NCBI RefSeq assembly: GCF_000281045.1
Contig: NW_008246149.1
Coordinates: 166,353 to 213,961, forward strand
Direction of reading: 5' to 3'
Source: Saprolegnia diclina VS20
Taxonomy: Eukaryota; Oomycota; Saprolegniomycetes; Saprolegniales; Saprolegniaceae
Length of the DNA stretch: 47,609 nt
The notes under the pieces are model-generated. The model was not told the DNA's origin, did not search any database, and worked only from the letters and a program-made list of their open reading frames with translations. Made by a program: the position numbers and the translations under genes. Shown in pieces: positions 31,689-41,977 of the stretch (the stretch's first letter is position 1; each line of letters begins with the position of its first letter).

Positions 31689-33425
31689 TTAATGCTCGTT
31701 GGCCTGGAGGCCCATTTTGGCGCTCAGAATCGACTCCTTCTGGTCAGCCATCATCGAGCTCATGGACGGGCGCACGGCGTTGTGGCCAATGTAGCCGTCG
31801 TTGAGCATCGTGGCCCAGCCGTCCTTGCCCGCGCTGTTGCGGAAGCCGTAGGCAAAGTAAAAGACAATCGCGACGCCGATCCAGATAAAGCCATAACCAA
31901 TGTCGCGCGCCGGAAGCTGCGCGATGAGGAACCAGTTGATCGTGATCGCAAGCGCAGGCACAAACGGCACAAGCGGCGCGCGGTAGCACTCGCGGGGGCC
32001 GACGTTCTGCGGGCACTTGACAAAGATGATGATCGCCAGCGCAAACACAAGTGCAAGCAAGATCATGGACGCGACGAGGTACCCGGTCGCCGAGTCGGTG
32101 GCCTCCACATACCCCTTTTCAAAGAGGAACATGGAGAGGCACGACGTCGCGACGAGCGCGCCCGTGAGCTTGTACACAATGTGCGCCGACGAGTCGCGCG
32201 TCCGGTTCAAAATGAGCGCCGAGTTGGTCATGTTGAACGACATCAAAATGCCAAACGACACCAGGTTCCAGAGGTACGAGAACGGCACAAAGAGCGCAAC
32301 AAGGCAGAAGAAGCTGCCGCAGAGGAACGTGCTCCAGAAAAGGTTGCCGTTCTTCTCGACCTTGCCAAAAATCTTGGGCAAGAGACCGTCAACCGACATG
32401 GCGTACATCAAACGGGGCTGCGCAAGGAACGCGATCAGAACCACAATCGGCATCGTGCCCGTCTCGCCAATGTGCACGATCGTGGCTGCCCAATCGAGGC
32501 CGACGTAGCGGAAGCCGGCCGAAAAGTTGAAGCCAAACGGCGTCGCCGCGTCGTACGGCATCATGGCCGAGAGCGCAAGCGATGCAAACGCAGAGAGGAT
32601 CATCGTGCCAAGGACTGTGCCAATGACAGCGCGGGGCATGACGCGGCGCGGGTCCTTGGCCTCGGCGGCGAGACAGCAGACCTCATCGAAACCGACGTAG
32701 CCAAAGAAGGCCTGCGACGCACCGAGCATGATACCTTGGACACCAAAGCGCGCTGGCTCGTCATCGTGTGCTGGGACAAAGTCGGGCACAAACGGCGTAA
32801 AGTTGACCGTGTCCGTCATCGCAAAGCCGGCAATGATGACGAAGAGCACGATGACGACCTTGGTGCCGGTGAATGCGTTGATGAAGATCTTGCCAAATTT
32901 CATGCCGCCGAGGAGGACGCCGACCGAGAGCGCAAAGATGAGGCACGCAAGGAACGAGTAGTACTCCATGTTGAGCCAGTCGACCTTGGTCGAGCCTTCC
33001 GGGAGACCTTCCTTGGCCCACTCCTGGACTTTGGTACCCCACGAGCGAGCGACACCGGCGCCCGACATGCCATACTCGAGCGTCAAGAGCCACGCCGCAA
33101 TCGCAGCCGGAAGCTCACCAAGCACGTGGTACGAGTACGCGTACGTCGAACCGGACGACGGGATGAGCGAGCTCATCTCCATGTAGGCAAAGCCACTAAG
33201 AATGCACGAAAAGCCGGCAATGAGCCACGAGACGAACGCAGCCGCGCCAGCCGCGCCGCTAATGATATCGCCGGTCGTCGCAAAGACACCGGTGCCGACG
33301 GTACCGCCGATACCAATGAGGATGAGATCACGAAGTCCGAGCTCACGCGGCAGCTCTTCCTTGCGCTCTTCGGCCTCGATGACTTCGATGGGCTTGGTGC
33401 GGAAGAGGTCGTCGATGAATCCCAT
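31689..33425 (-). CDS. Cationic-amino-acid-transporter-like permease (APC/CAT), copy 3, 578 aa
   Basis: Single exon. The ATG at 33423-33425 (MGFIDDLFRTKPIEV) was preferred over an in-frame one six codons upstream because it matches the starts of both paralogues. TM1 GGTVGTGVFATTG, GFDEVCCLAAEAKDP and the C-terminal MSSMMADQKESILSAKMG are aligned with copy 2. One small change in the substrate loop, GSG to GTG, is worth noting since this loop contacts the amino acid backbone in APC transporters. The gene's opposite strand happens to be open for 587 codons, a side effect of codon bias. Confidence 0.9.
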   Translation of the reverse strand: MGFIDDLFRTKPIEVIEAEERKEELPRELGLRDLILIGIGGTVGTGVFATTGDIISGAAGAAAFVSWLIAGFSCILSGFAYMEMSSLIPSSGSTYAYSYHVLGELPAAIAAWLLTLEYGMSGAGVARSWGTKVQEWAKEGLPEGSTKVDWLNMEYYSFLACLIFALSVGVLLGGMKFGKIFINAFTGTKVVIVLFVIIAGFAMTDTVNFTPFVPDFVPAHDDEPARFGVQGIMLGASQAFFGYVGFDEVCCLAAEAKDPRRVMPRAVIGTVLGTMILSAFASLALSAMMPYDAATPFGFNFSAGFRYVGLDWAATIVHIGETGTMPIVVLIAFLAQPRLMYAMSVDGLLPKIFGKVEKNGNLFWSTFLCGSFFCLVALFVPFSYLWNLVSFGILMSFNMTNSALILNRTRDSSAHIVYKLTGALVATSCLSMFLFEKGYVEATDSATGYLVASMILLALVFALAIIIFVKCPQNVGPRECYRAPLVPFVPALAITINWFLIAQLPARDIGYGFIWIGVAIVFYFAYGFRNSAGKDGWATMLNDGYIGHNAVRPSMSSMMADQKESILSAKMGLQANEH

Positions 33426-35680
33426 GTGCGTTGGCCTGTGCAAAAGAGGAAATGATGACCAAACAGAGGTTGGCTATGTCCGAGGATGGGACATGCCGAC
33501 CGTCCGCTCGAATTCGCTCGCAAAGCTGGAATTGCCTGCGCCCACGTATCCAACGCTTCCTGACCGTACCTTCGCATTCTCAGATTCTTATTGGCCAGTC
33601 ACTTTTGGCCAGTCTCAACTCGAAGCTGCAAGTCGAAGTTCAGGCGCGCCTTTAGCGTTCACATCTTGCTCTTTGTATGATCCTTATCGAAGCAAAGAAG
33701 CAGCAGCTGGGCGACGGAAGTGGACAACTTATCCGATGGCCACCTATCCCAGGACGTAACTTCAACTGGATCAAGGAGAAAGTCCCTAAGTCCGCATCCA
33801 CTTGGAGTATGAAAGCATACACTTTCCCGGGCAACTCCTTTCGGTGCCGTTCGTGTGAAGGGTAAAACCATCCAGCGCTATGCCAGGTGCTGGCCAGGTA
33901 CTGGATGAGATACCGGCGTCGATCGCACCATAAGATTAGGACACGCGGCCTCACCGCCACAGAACATTTTGGTTAGGGGCCATTGTCCCACACTATACCT
34001 ACCGGCGTTGTCGCGCTTGTTGACCTCGTCGCCAGAAAAGGTCGCAGCCACCGCTATCAAAGCCATCGCAGCCAAGCGGATATGTGAGGAAGCACCGTGT
34101 GTCACTGCATATGTGCCTGTGGTACGTTGGTGGCGCCACCACACACATCCACAAGAAGAGTGGTCCGGCACACGTGATTACAAATCCACCGACGTTGCCG
34201 CGATCTTGCGGCTCTCATCGCTTGGTCTTTGGTCCGATGTCAAGCAGTATTCATACGCTTTGCCTTCTACAAGCACATCTCTTGAGCGACATGCGATCCT
34301 AGTCGGTCCACGGCAAAAGATACTCCTAGTATAACCAAGCGAAAGAGAGAGAGTTGCGTGGTCGACGCACGTCTCTCACGCTTCAATCTTGTCGGGTCTA
34401 CATCTCCAGTCTGATCAGAAAAAAAAGAAGACGACGACGACGCTACGCAGCGTATTGTTTGCAGACGTCAAGCGGTTGTGTGGCGAGGAATAACCAAAGA
34501 ACCAGTGTGCATACAGGCTATAGCCAAAAACGAGCCACTTGCCTGGACGGGACGCGCAGGTCGTTGCGACGGACACGACACCGATGCTTGTGTCGATGCA
34601 ATGCCCTGGACCATTACCAAAGGTTGAAGACGCTTTGTTTATTGCAGTGCGTATAGCACCGGGACTGGGCGTTTATTCAACGGCGGGGGGAGGGAGGCTG
34701 TAACCTGTAGGACATGCGTAGGCGGGTCGCAGTGCCCCTGGAGAGGGCTTGCAGTCGCTGGGACAAACAGAGGTGCTGATCATTGGGCTGATACTCGTGT
34801 ACTAGTACTAGTAGCCATTCACATCTAGAATCTAGATTCGTCGCGCTGAATCGAGCGAGGTCCAAATCGTGTTTACAAACAAAAGGGTCCGCGATGCTGC
34901 ACCACCACTTTCAAACATCACCAAACATCACCTAATCGAGCGCGATGGAAACTACTATATGCTTGAAAAGGACTGTGAAGCCCATCACCCAGAAGCACCC
35001 AGACCAATCCGTGGCTCGACTGCGCAAGATACTTTTGGTCGATCACGTGGCGACTCTACGATGAACCGTGTCGCCCCACGGCGCGAACCGTTATGCCTCT
35101 ATGAAAAGAAAAGGCGTGTTGGGGACCCGACATTGTCATCATGTATGACCCTGCTGGCTAGCGCTGCTGGCAGGATCTCAAGTGCTGCTGGCTGAGTGCC
35201 AGACGTTCGTTGTCTGAAAATGAAGTGCGCAAAGATCGGTCGCATGTCGTCGCGGATCTGCTTTCGCGTGTCGGTACAGTACGAATGCCAATGCAAAGAA
35301 GGCATTTCTCAAGCACGCAGCGCGGGGTGCTGTGTGGCTTGTGGCTATGGTTTGGAGAGGCGAACGATCACGGTGATTGGTTCATCCAGTCCTTTTGGTT
35401 CTTTGTGATGGCATTGCCGAGTGAACTTGCGTGTGTTAGCGTCATGATAACACACAACGTAGCGTGATCACGCTTGTCCAGCACCGTGCCCCCTGGCGCG
35501 ACACGTACGAACGATTAATCGTCGTCCACGTCGTTACCTTTGGCACGACGCTACACCCTACCCCTAGTCTATGCCACCCGACGCATTGAAAGATAATGCT
35601 TTCGCCGCGAGTTTCTTTGTTGGGCAAATCGACACGGATCCATTGGGCTCCTCTTTGCTTGACACATCACATTGAGAGCC
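33426..35680. other. Intergenic, 2.3 kb, no supported gene
   Basis: Holds the promoter of transporter copy 3 (ATTGG at about 33588-33592) and the 3' flank of the IQ/WW gene. Frames up to 185 codons occur but show no domain, and their composition is unlike the neighbouring genes. Confidence 0.4.
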
Positions 35681-38307
35681 CTACGCCGATGCATCGAGCG
35701 ACCACTTGGACTCGCCCGTGAGGGTGTTGTAGTAGTAGCTTTGGCCCGACGCCGCGTCGTAGGCTGGTACCCACGCGGCGGTGGTCGCTGCGTCCGGTGG
35801 CGTTTGTGTCTTCTTCTTCGTCTTGTACTCGCGCGGCGGCGGGCGCGCCTTGGCTTTGCTGGCTTCGATACGCAGTCGCTTGGCTTCGGCGGCTTCAGCG
35901 GCCGCCCGCGCCTTGGCAGCCTCGACCTTGTCGTGGTTGGCGCGCACAGCGGCCATGCGCACCGCCTCCTCCGCACGCGCAACCGAGCTCTCGCTTAGAA
36001 AGGCCGAAATGACGGCTTGGCGCTTGTGCCGTTGCGCCGCCGCATGGCGCTGCAGCCGTAGCTTTGTCATCATAATCTACCCAGCACCGAGTGGCTACGC
36101 GCGCAAATACGACATGTTGGAATACCCGTCCAAGCTTGGTGGCTTTTTGCGTTCGTACAAACCGCTGTAGCGTTGTCGCTGCATCGTGACGCGCCCGCAC
36201 AAGAAGCGCAATCGTGGCGACGCCTTGCGCAAGACGCACTTTGGACGCATGCCGTGCCCGTCGACTGCGCACGAATGTCTAATTTGACAAGTTGAGAGGA
36301 GCCATGAGACGACGACGTCTGGACCTGTATCGCAATGGCAGCGTCGTGACGGCGCGCGCGCTCAATGAGCTCGGCTTGTTTGCGAAGAAAGCGCGCGAGG
36401 TGGCCTTGGTGCCGGTGCCACGCAGCTTGGATTCGAAGCGCCGCTTGGTTCTGCCGTGCAAGGAGTGCGTCAAGGGCCACCTTTTGCATGCGTGCAATAT
36501 AGAGCCGCGCGCGGCTTCTTGCGAGTCGCGACCGAACCTGCAGACTTCCTGAGAACGGGCCAACGACGAGCTCGTACCATGCGTTGGATGCGGCGGGCAC
36601 TGTGGTGGCAGTGCCGGAGATGCCGTTTGAAGACGCGCACCGTGCAGGTGCTGCGCCACACCCGCTGCAAGACGCTCGACGCCCACGCGCGTCGAGCCCG
36701 CATGTAGCCTTCGTACCGACAGTGCTTCTTCCACGCATACGCAATCGACGACGACGCGCTCGATTCGAGAAAGGGCTTGTAGCGACTGTACAGAAGGCGC
36801 CGTTGGACCTAGTGCCGAGTTAGCCGACGCGCTTCGCAGTCCAGAGTCGTACCGCAGACGTCAGTCGCGCCGCTCGCAAGTACAAGGGCACGCACGACGT
36901 TGCAAGGACGTGGCGAAAGAGAAGGCGGTCGCGGTAGCATCGGTAGGCGTGCTGCACGGTCGTTGCCGCCATCCACTGGGCGAAGCGCAGCTCTTGCAGC
37001 CGTTGCGTGCGCACTTGCCGGGCGTAGCACTGGCGCCACGCACACTGCAGCACAAGCGCGGCCGCCAACTGGCTTCGCCGCCGCGCGACATGACGCATGG
37101 CGATCCATTGACGTAGCCGTGCTTGCAAGAGAATCACCGCGAGGTGCCGTGTCCCGAGTGCAAAGGCGGATTGGAGGTGATCGAAGAGCTGACTGCGTCG
37201 ACGCAGCCAGTACGCAACGTAGGCGCGCCACGCGCGTTGAATGCGTGCGGCGACCTTGTAGCATCGCGCGCGATACAAAAGCGTCCGTGCGAGGTGTGCT
37301 CGAAGCGCGCGCTGGACGACACCGGCCGCATCGTGCAAGCGCAGCGTCGCTGCCCGTCGAAAGAGCCACTGCTTGCGGTACACGGACGTGCGCAGCCAGC
37401 GCTGCAGTCGCAGCGCCGCCGCCTCGTGTGCGAGCCGTTGCGAGCATATTTTGTACGCTTGATACACGCGATGCCTCGCGAACGCGGCTTGGATCTGTGC
37501 CGCCGCGCGGTGTTGACGGGCCGTCTTTAGAAAGCGAGCAAAGCGCTTTCGAAACAAGCGGCGACGGACATTGGCTTGCAGGCAGCGCGCCGATAGGTCC
37601 TGACGCGTGTGCAGGAGCGTGTGCCGATGGCGATGCCGGCGCCAGTGCCGCTGGATCTCGGCCGCCGCGGCGTCGCGCTCTTCTGCGCGGGCACACATCC
37701 AATCCGTGGCGAGAGACGCAAAAGCGCGGTTGCGAGTTGCGAGCCAGCAGCGCTCCCAGATGCCCTGGAGCGATCCCAAGGCGCGGCTCTTTGTAAACGC
37801 AGATATGGCCTCGGCGTGCTTCTCGGTCGCAACACCGTGCTGCCAGTGGTCAAAGGCAGCCTGCATGCGGTGACGCAGCAGTCGCTCAAAGACGTCGGTG
37901 AGCGACGTGATCTTGGTGTGGTTGGAGATCTTGAGCTTGGGCAGCGATCGAACTGGCACGTTGTTCTTGATCCAGCGGACATGGTCTTGGACCGTATTGT
38001 TGTCGAGGACACCGCGCGCAATGCGAAGCTTGGCGTCGGACCGCAAACGAGCTCGGTAATGGGCGTTGTCTGGCCACGCCTGCTTTTGCCACGCCGTGTC
38101 GTCGGCGCGGATGGCGCTGGCGGCGTTAGGCAGCGGCGGCGGCAAGGCGGGCATCTCGCGCCGCGGCCGCTTGTGGTGCATGCGCGCGGCGTTCCGTGGC
38201 AAGAGATCTCGGAGCGACGCTGGGCTGAGGAAGCCAGGTACCTTGGTCGAGAGGCCACCATCGTCGTCGCGCGACCCCGGGCGCGGCCCGGCATACAAGA
38301 TGGGCAT
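35681..38307 (-). CDS. IQ-motif-rich protein with C-terminal WW domain, 815 aa
   Basis: Proposed exons: 38307-36853, 36808-36578, 36537-36325, 36278-36126, 36076-35681. After a basic, proline-containing N-terminus, residues ~210-690 are a near-continuous Arg/Gln/Trp-rich helix made of about fifteen degenerate IQ-like units (AAAEIQRHWRRH, AAAQIQAAFARH, AARIQRAWRAYV, LVLQCAWRQCY, TVQHAYRCYRD, ALRIQAAWHRHQ, TLQRFVRTQK). A coiled-coil Ala/Glu/Lys segment follows (EAAKARAAAEAAEAKR). The last ~30 residues hold one WW domain (AAWVPAYDAASGQSY, YYNTLTGESKW). IQ units bind calmodulin-like proteins and WW binds proline-rich peptides. I infer a long cytoskeletal or ciliary scaffold, in the style of ASPM-like proteins. 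The architecture recalls the LRR-IQ-WW protein elsewhere in the window. The start used is ATG at 38305-38307. Confidence 0.82.
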
Positions 38308-38553
38308 GCCCACTTTTGTAACCGCCGCCGTAGTCGGCTATTTTCACGCCACTTTACGACAGCACAGCATATTATATCGTGCTTCAAGTTGGGTGTTTTT
38401 GGCGACTCGCAGCCTATGCTTTCTAGCCAATGGCTTGCACGGAGCTGGCATGCCACGATGCCATTGGAGGATAGTTGGTGAAATATGACCAATGAATAAA
38501 CGACGACCAATTCGCAGGTTTGGCTCGTTCGCAGAGCTTGACAAGACGACAAG
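38308..38553. promoter_or_regulatory. Shared divergent promoter, 246 bp
   Basis: Lies between the start codons of the IQ/WW gene (-) and RRP7 (+). It contains two ATTGG/CCAAT boxes (CCAAT at 38428, CATTGG at 38461) and a third CCAAT at ~38491. Confidence 0.5.
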
Positions 38554-39393
38554 ATGGGCCGCAAGATCGCGGGCTACAACATGGTGGCCTTGCCGACGGC
38601 CGACGAAGGCGCCTTCGCGAGCTACATCTATGTGACCAAGCACACGGCCAAGTCGGACGGCGCCGGCGAAACCGAGCTGGCGGCCGACCGCACCGCGTAT
38701 GTGGTCAACCTGCCCCGGCACTCGAGCGTCGAGAGCCTCACCGCCTTGCTCTCGCGCGTGGGGCCGATCCAGCACGTGGCGCTGGGCGCCGAGTCGACGG
38801 GCGTCGCGACGAACGCGCACGTCGTTTTCAAGGATAAGGCGTCGCTCACAAAGCTTCTGAAGCTCTCGGCGCTGCCGGCGACCGAGGACGACGCGGCGTT
38901 CGAGCCGATGGACGTGGTCGAGGCCGCCAAGGCAGCGTACCAAGCCGCGCGCCCGGGTCTCCAAGTGCTCAAGAACGACGCCGACGAGTTTATGATGAAC
39001 TTTGACGCGGAAGAAGAAGCGGTACCCTTTCAAGCAATGCAAGGGTCGATAGCTCATGTATGTGCTGTAGGAGCGCAAGGAGCGGGAAGAGATGAAGAAC
39101 CGCGTCGACGACGATGGCTTTCAGATGGTGGTCAACACGAAGCGCAAGCGTCAAGAGGCCGCGGAGCTCCTGCCGTTCCGGAAGAAGCAGAAGAGCAAGG
39201 AGCTCACCGACTTCTACCGCTTCCAGCTGCGCGAGAAGAAGCGCGGCCGTACGCTATTTGCATGCGTCTTACAAATAACTCATCCTGCGTTGTAGAGCTC
39301 AAGACGTTGCGCGAGCGCTTTGACGAAGACCGGCAAATGGTCGACAAGCTCAAAAAAGCCAATAAATTTAAGCCCCAAACGGGCATGGACTAA
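38554..39393 (+). CDS. RRP7: Ribosomal RNA-processing protein 7 homologue, 247 aa
   Basis: Exons 38554-39021, 39071-39248, 39296-39393. The N-terminal half contains an RRM-like fold (RTAYVVNLPRHSS as strand 1, then THAHVVFKDKASL-like text, seen as NAHVVFKDK, for the RNP1 side). The C-terminal half carries the RRP7 signature: DDDGFQMV, ELTDFYRFQLREKKR, then LKTLRERFDEDR and a final KFKPQTGMD. In yeast Rrp7 is part of the UTP-C complex in the small-subunit processome and is needed for 18S rRNA maturation in the nucleolus. Length is close to yeast and human homologues. Splice joins restore the conserved REKKRGQLKTLRERF block, which supports the model. Confidence 0.92.
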   Translation: MGRKIAGYNMVALPTADEGAFASYIYVTKHTAKSDGAGETELAADRTAYVVNLPRHSSVESLTALLSRVGPIQHVALGAESTGVATNAHVVFKDKASLTKLLKLSALPATEDDAAFEPMDVVEAAKAAYQAARPGLQVLKNDADEFMMNFDAEEEAVPFQAMQGSIAHVCAVGAQGAGRDEEPRRRRWLSDGGQHEAQASRGRGAPAVPEEAEEQGAHRLLPLPAAREEARPYAICMRLTNNSSCVVELKTLRERFDEDRQMVDKLKKANKFKPQTGMD

Positions 39394-40191
39394 ACAAACG
39401 CAGACAACATCAAAAGCTACTTCCTCTTACGCATTGTCCGATCAACAGCTTCGTAGTCGAATGCTCGAAGTCGAATGCTCGTGTTGCGTCCAGCCATGGA
39501 GTCGCTCGATACACTCGACAGGTTCACCTAGGCTTATGGTGTTTGTTGATGAATTTATGAAAGCGTTGGAGCCGAGGCAGGGGTAGTTCGTCAGCTCCAT
39601 CAAGACTGCGTCTTCTCACTGCATGGCGATAGCTTCGGCAATGACGAGAAGGTGAAGAACACCAGATTGGGCCACTGGCGCGTGCCCACGCACGAGCGGA
39701 GTCCCTTGGGAGTTGTCCGTGACACAAGTTGACACCATTGGCATCCTCGGGAATGATGCAGCATGCAGCATCTCAATGCGCAAGCAGAGTAAACCGCCGA
39801 TACCGCCTACTAGTACACTGCTTCCCTCGACCCACAAGCGAATTGAGTCGCCTCCCCGATCGACTGCGCGTTGACGGTCGTCGTACGAGGCGGTCCGTTG
39901 CCATATAAGCCCCGCTTGTCCACGACACCGACGCGTAGCTCCCTTTCTTGCGTCGCGGCTCGTGCGCTCGTCGGCCGACGGCACCGCTCTGGCGTCGCAA
40001 GCTGCCGCTGCCACGTATGCGACACGCACCAATCGGCGTCGCGTATAACTTTTCGAGGCGTTGGATTGGCCGAGCAAAAGTATTGGTCAAGAGCTCTCCG
40101 GATGGTATCCGGTCGTTGGCCGCGCGCTGGTTGGTGAGCATCACAGTTCATCTTGTGGAGGGTTTTATTCTACAAATCACTGAGAAACAAG
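39394..40191. promoter_or_regulatory. Spacer upstream of eL30
   Basis: No gene is supported. Near the eL30 start are ATTGG boxes (40060, 40082) and TATCCGGT (40106), about 80 bp before the ATG. A CTACTAGTAC palindrome-like stretch lies at ~39808. Confidence 0.45.
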
Positions 40192-40704
40192 ATGGTGGCC
40201 TCGAAGAAGACGGTATGTGAATACCCGTTGGAGAGCAAGCCTCGTCGGTCCTGCCTCGCATCCTGGTGCGCAGGGCCCCGTCGCCCGCTCTCCGCGATTC
40301 CAGCGGCGCGCTGACCCGTCTCTGTCCTTAGAAAAAGACGACGGAGAACATCAACTCGCGCTTGCAGTTGGTCATGCGCTCGGGCAAGGTCGCCCTTGGC
40401 TACAAGGAGACGTTGAAGAACCTCCGCAACGGCAAGGGTACGCTCCACCGCCTTGACGCCATCGAGTGCCAATGGCTCATAACGTTTTGTGCTTGTAGCC
40501 AAGCTTGTCATCCTCTCGAGCAACACGCCGCCGCTCCGCAAGTCGGAGGTCGAGTACTACTCGATGCTTGCCAAGACGGGTGTCCACCACTTCGCCGGTA
40601 ACAACAACGACCTCGGTACGGCTTGCGGCAAGTACTTCCGCGTCTCGTGCATGTGCATCATCGACGCTGGTGACTCGGACATCCTCCGCTCGTCGACCGA
40701 CTAA
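40192..40704 (+). CDS. RPL30: 60S ribosomal protein L30 (eL30), 110 aa
   Basis: Exons 40192-40212, 40332-40437, 40499-40704. The protein is full length: [76 protein letters not shown] and [19 protein letters not shown]. All are hallmark eL30 blocks of the L7Ae-like fold that binds kink-turn RNA in the large subunit. The seven-codon first exon and a first intron of 119 nt, more than twice the local norm, are typical of ribosomal-protein genes and may help expression. The final exon ends ILRSSTD. Confidence 0.97.
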
Positions 40705-40827
40705 ATTGATGCTTGAAACATTGATTTCTCATGATTTGAGGCCCCTATTTTTGTCTTTGAAAACATCAAAAGTGAGAAATCGCGGGACGCGAAAACACAA
40801 AAGGTCGGAATTGGTAGATACATTTCG

Positions 40828-41960
40828 CTACATTGGTGCGTCGACCTTCTCGCTGGCAACAGTAAACGTCACGTGGTCTGCCACGTCACGGTCCACGAGC
40901 AGCGTCACGACGTGCCTGCCGGGCCCGACGTCCGCCAGCATCGTCGTCGCCATCCACTCGGTCGGGGAAGGCAGCAACACCAACGGCTGCGGACGGCCAT
41001 CGAGCAGCAGCGTCGTATTGCCGTCACTCGGACGGCGGTACCGGACGCGCACGCTCCGATCACTTGTCTCGTGGAAGCGCAGCACGGTGCCGTTTTGGGG
41101 TGCGACAATGCGCGGGCGTGACGCGGCGACGAGCGCGTCCAGGGACAGCGCTTTGCGTGCTTGTCGGGTCGGCAAGACAACCTTGACGACCTTGTGGCCG
41201 TCGGGCACGAGCGTGAAGCGGCGTGTTGTCGCAATGCGCTCTTCGTGCCCGCCGGGCAGCGGCACGAGAAGCTCGATCGACGCGACATGGTGCCCGAAGG
41301 ATAGGTCCGATAGCTCGTGCGTTGTAAAGGCCACGGTCTCGTTTCGTGGCAAGATGGCCAAGTCGGTCAGAACAAGGACATCGTCGACGTGGATGGTGTA
41401 TTGCAGCACTTGGTGGGACATTGTGGTGTCGGAGAGGGCGGCGATCTCGTATGCAAGGACGCGCGACGATGTGATGGCTGGCAGTCGCGTAAAAGCCACG
41501 GAGCAGTTGGAAGCCATCGCTGCCGGGTCGTATGGGATCGCAAACTCGACTTCCCACGGCACCGCCTCGGGCGGGAAGGCGAACGCGACGTAGCATGCAC
41601 CAAGGTACAGAAGCAGCCCCAGCAACACGGCGTACGAGAAGAGCGTGTTGCCTTGGTTCGCCGCTTCCGCGGCCTCGTCCAGCGCCGCCATATCGTCGTC
41701 GACGTCGTCCTTGAGATGCTCGAGCGGCGGGACGCCGTCGCTCGCATGCCAGCCCATGGCTTCGAAGAGCGCTGCGCCCACCATCGCGTCTGCCAGAGTG
41801 AATCGGTATCTTTCGATGACTCGATGCAATGGTCCACTTCCAATATTAGGACGATAAAATACCCTATTGCGTAGGAGCATCCGCCCAACCATGTTGAACC
41901 CGGAGATTTCCCGGACGTGGTCTGAGCGGTGAGCTGCGGGTCATCACTTGCACGACTCAT
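40828..41960 (-). CDS. Single-pass membrane protein with large lumenal/extracellular domain, 359 aa
   Basis: Model: exon 1 41960-41917 (MSRASDDPQLTAQTT), 53-nt intron, exon 2 41863-40828. An unspliced form from the ATG at 41892 (MVGRMLLRN) is also possible. The N-terminal ~90 residues are cytosolic-like with an acidic stretch (DDVDDDMAALDEAAEAA). One transmembrane helix follows (TLFSYAVLLGLLLYLGACYV), then ~250 residues with four N-glycosylation sequons (NCS, NET, NGT, NTT), which argues for a lumenal or extracellular domain. That domain looks beta-rich, with two or three repeated immunoglobulin- or fibronectin-like stretches (VLQYTIHVDDVLVLT; VRVRYRRPSDGNTTLLLDG). I did not recognise the family. 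Confidence 0.72.
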
Positions 41961-41977
41961 GATGCCCGATAGTAGAG

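Noticed and set aside
31692-33455. 587-codon open frame on the plus strand covering transporter copy 3
   Set aside because: It is the exact antisense of a clear permease gene; similar long antisense frames cover parts of copies 1 and 2. C/G-ending codon bias removes stops from that antisense frame. The product is Arg/His/Asp-rich with no domain.
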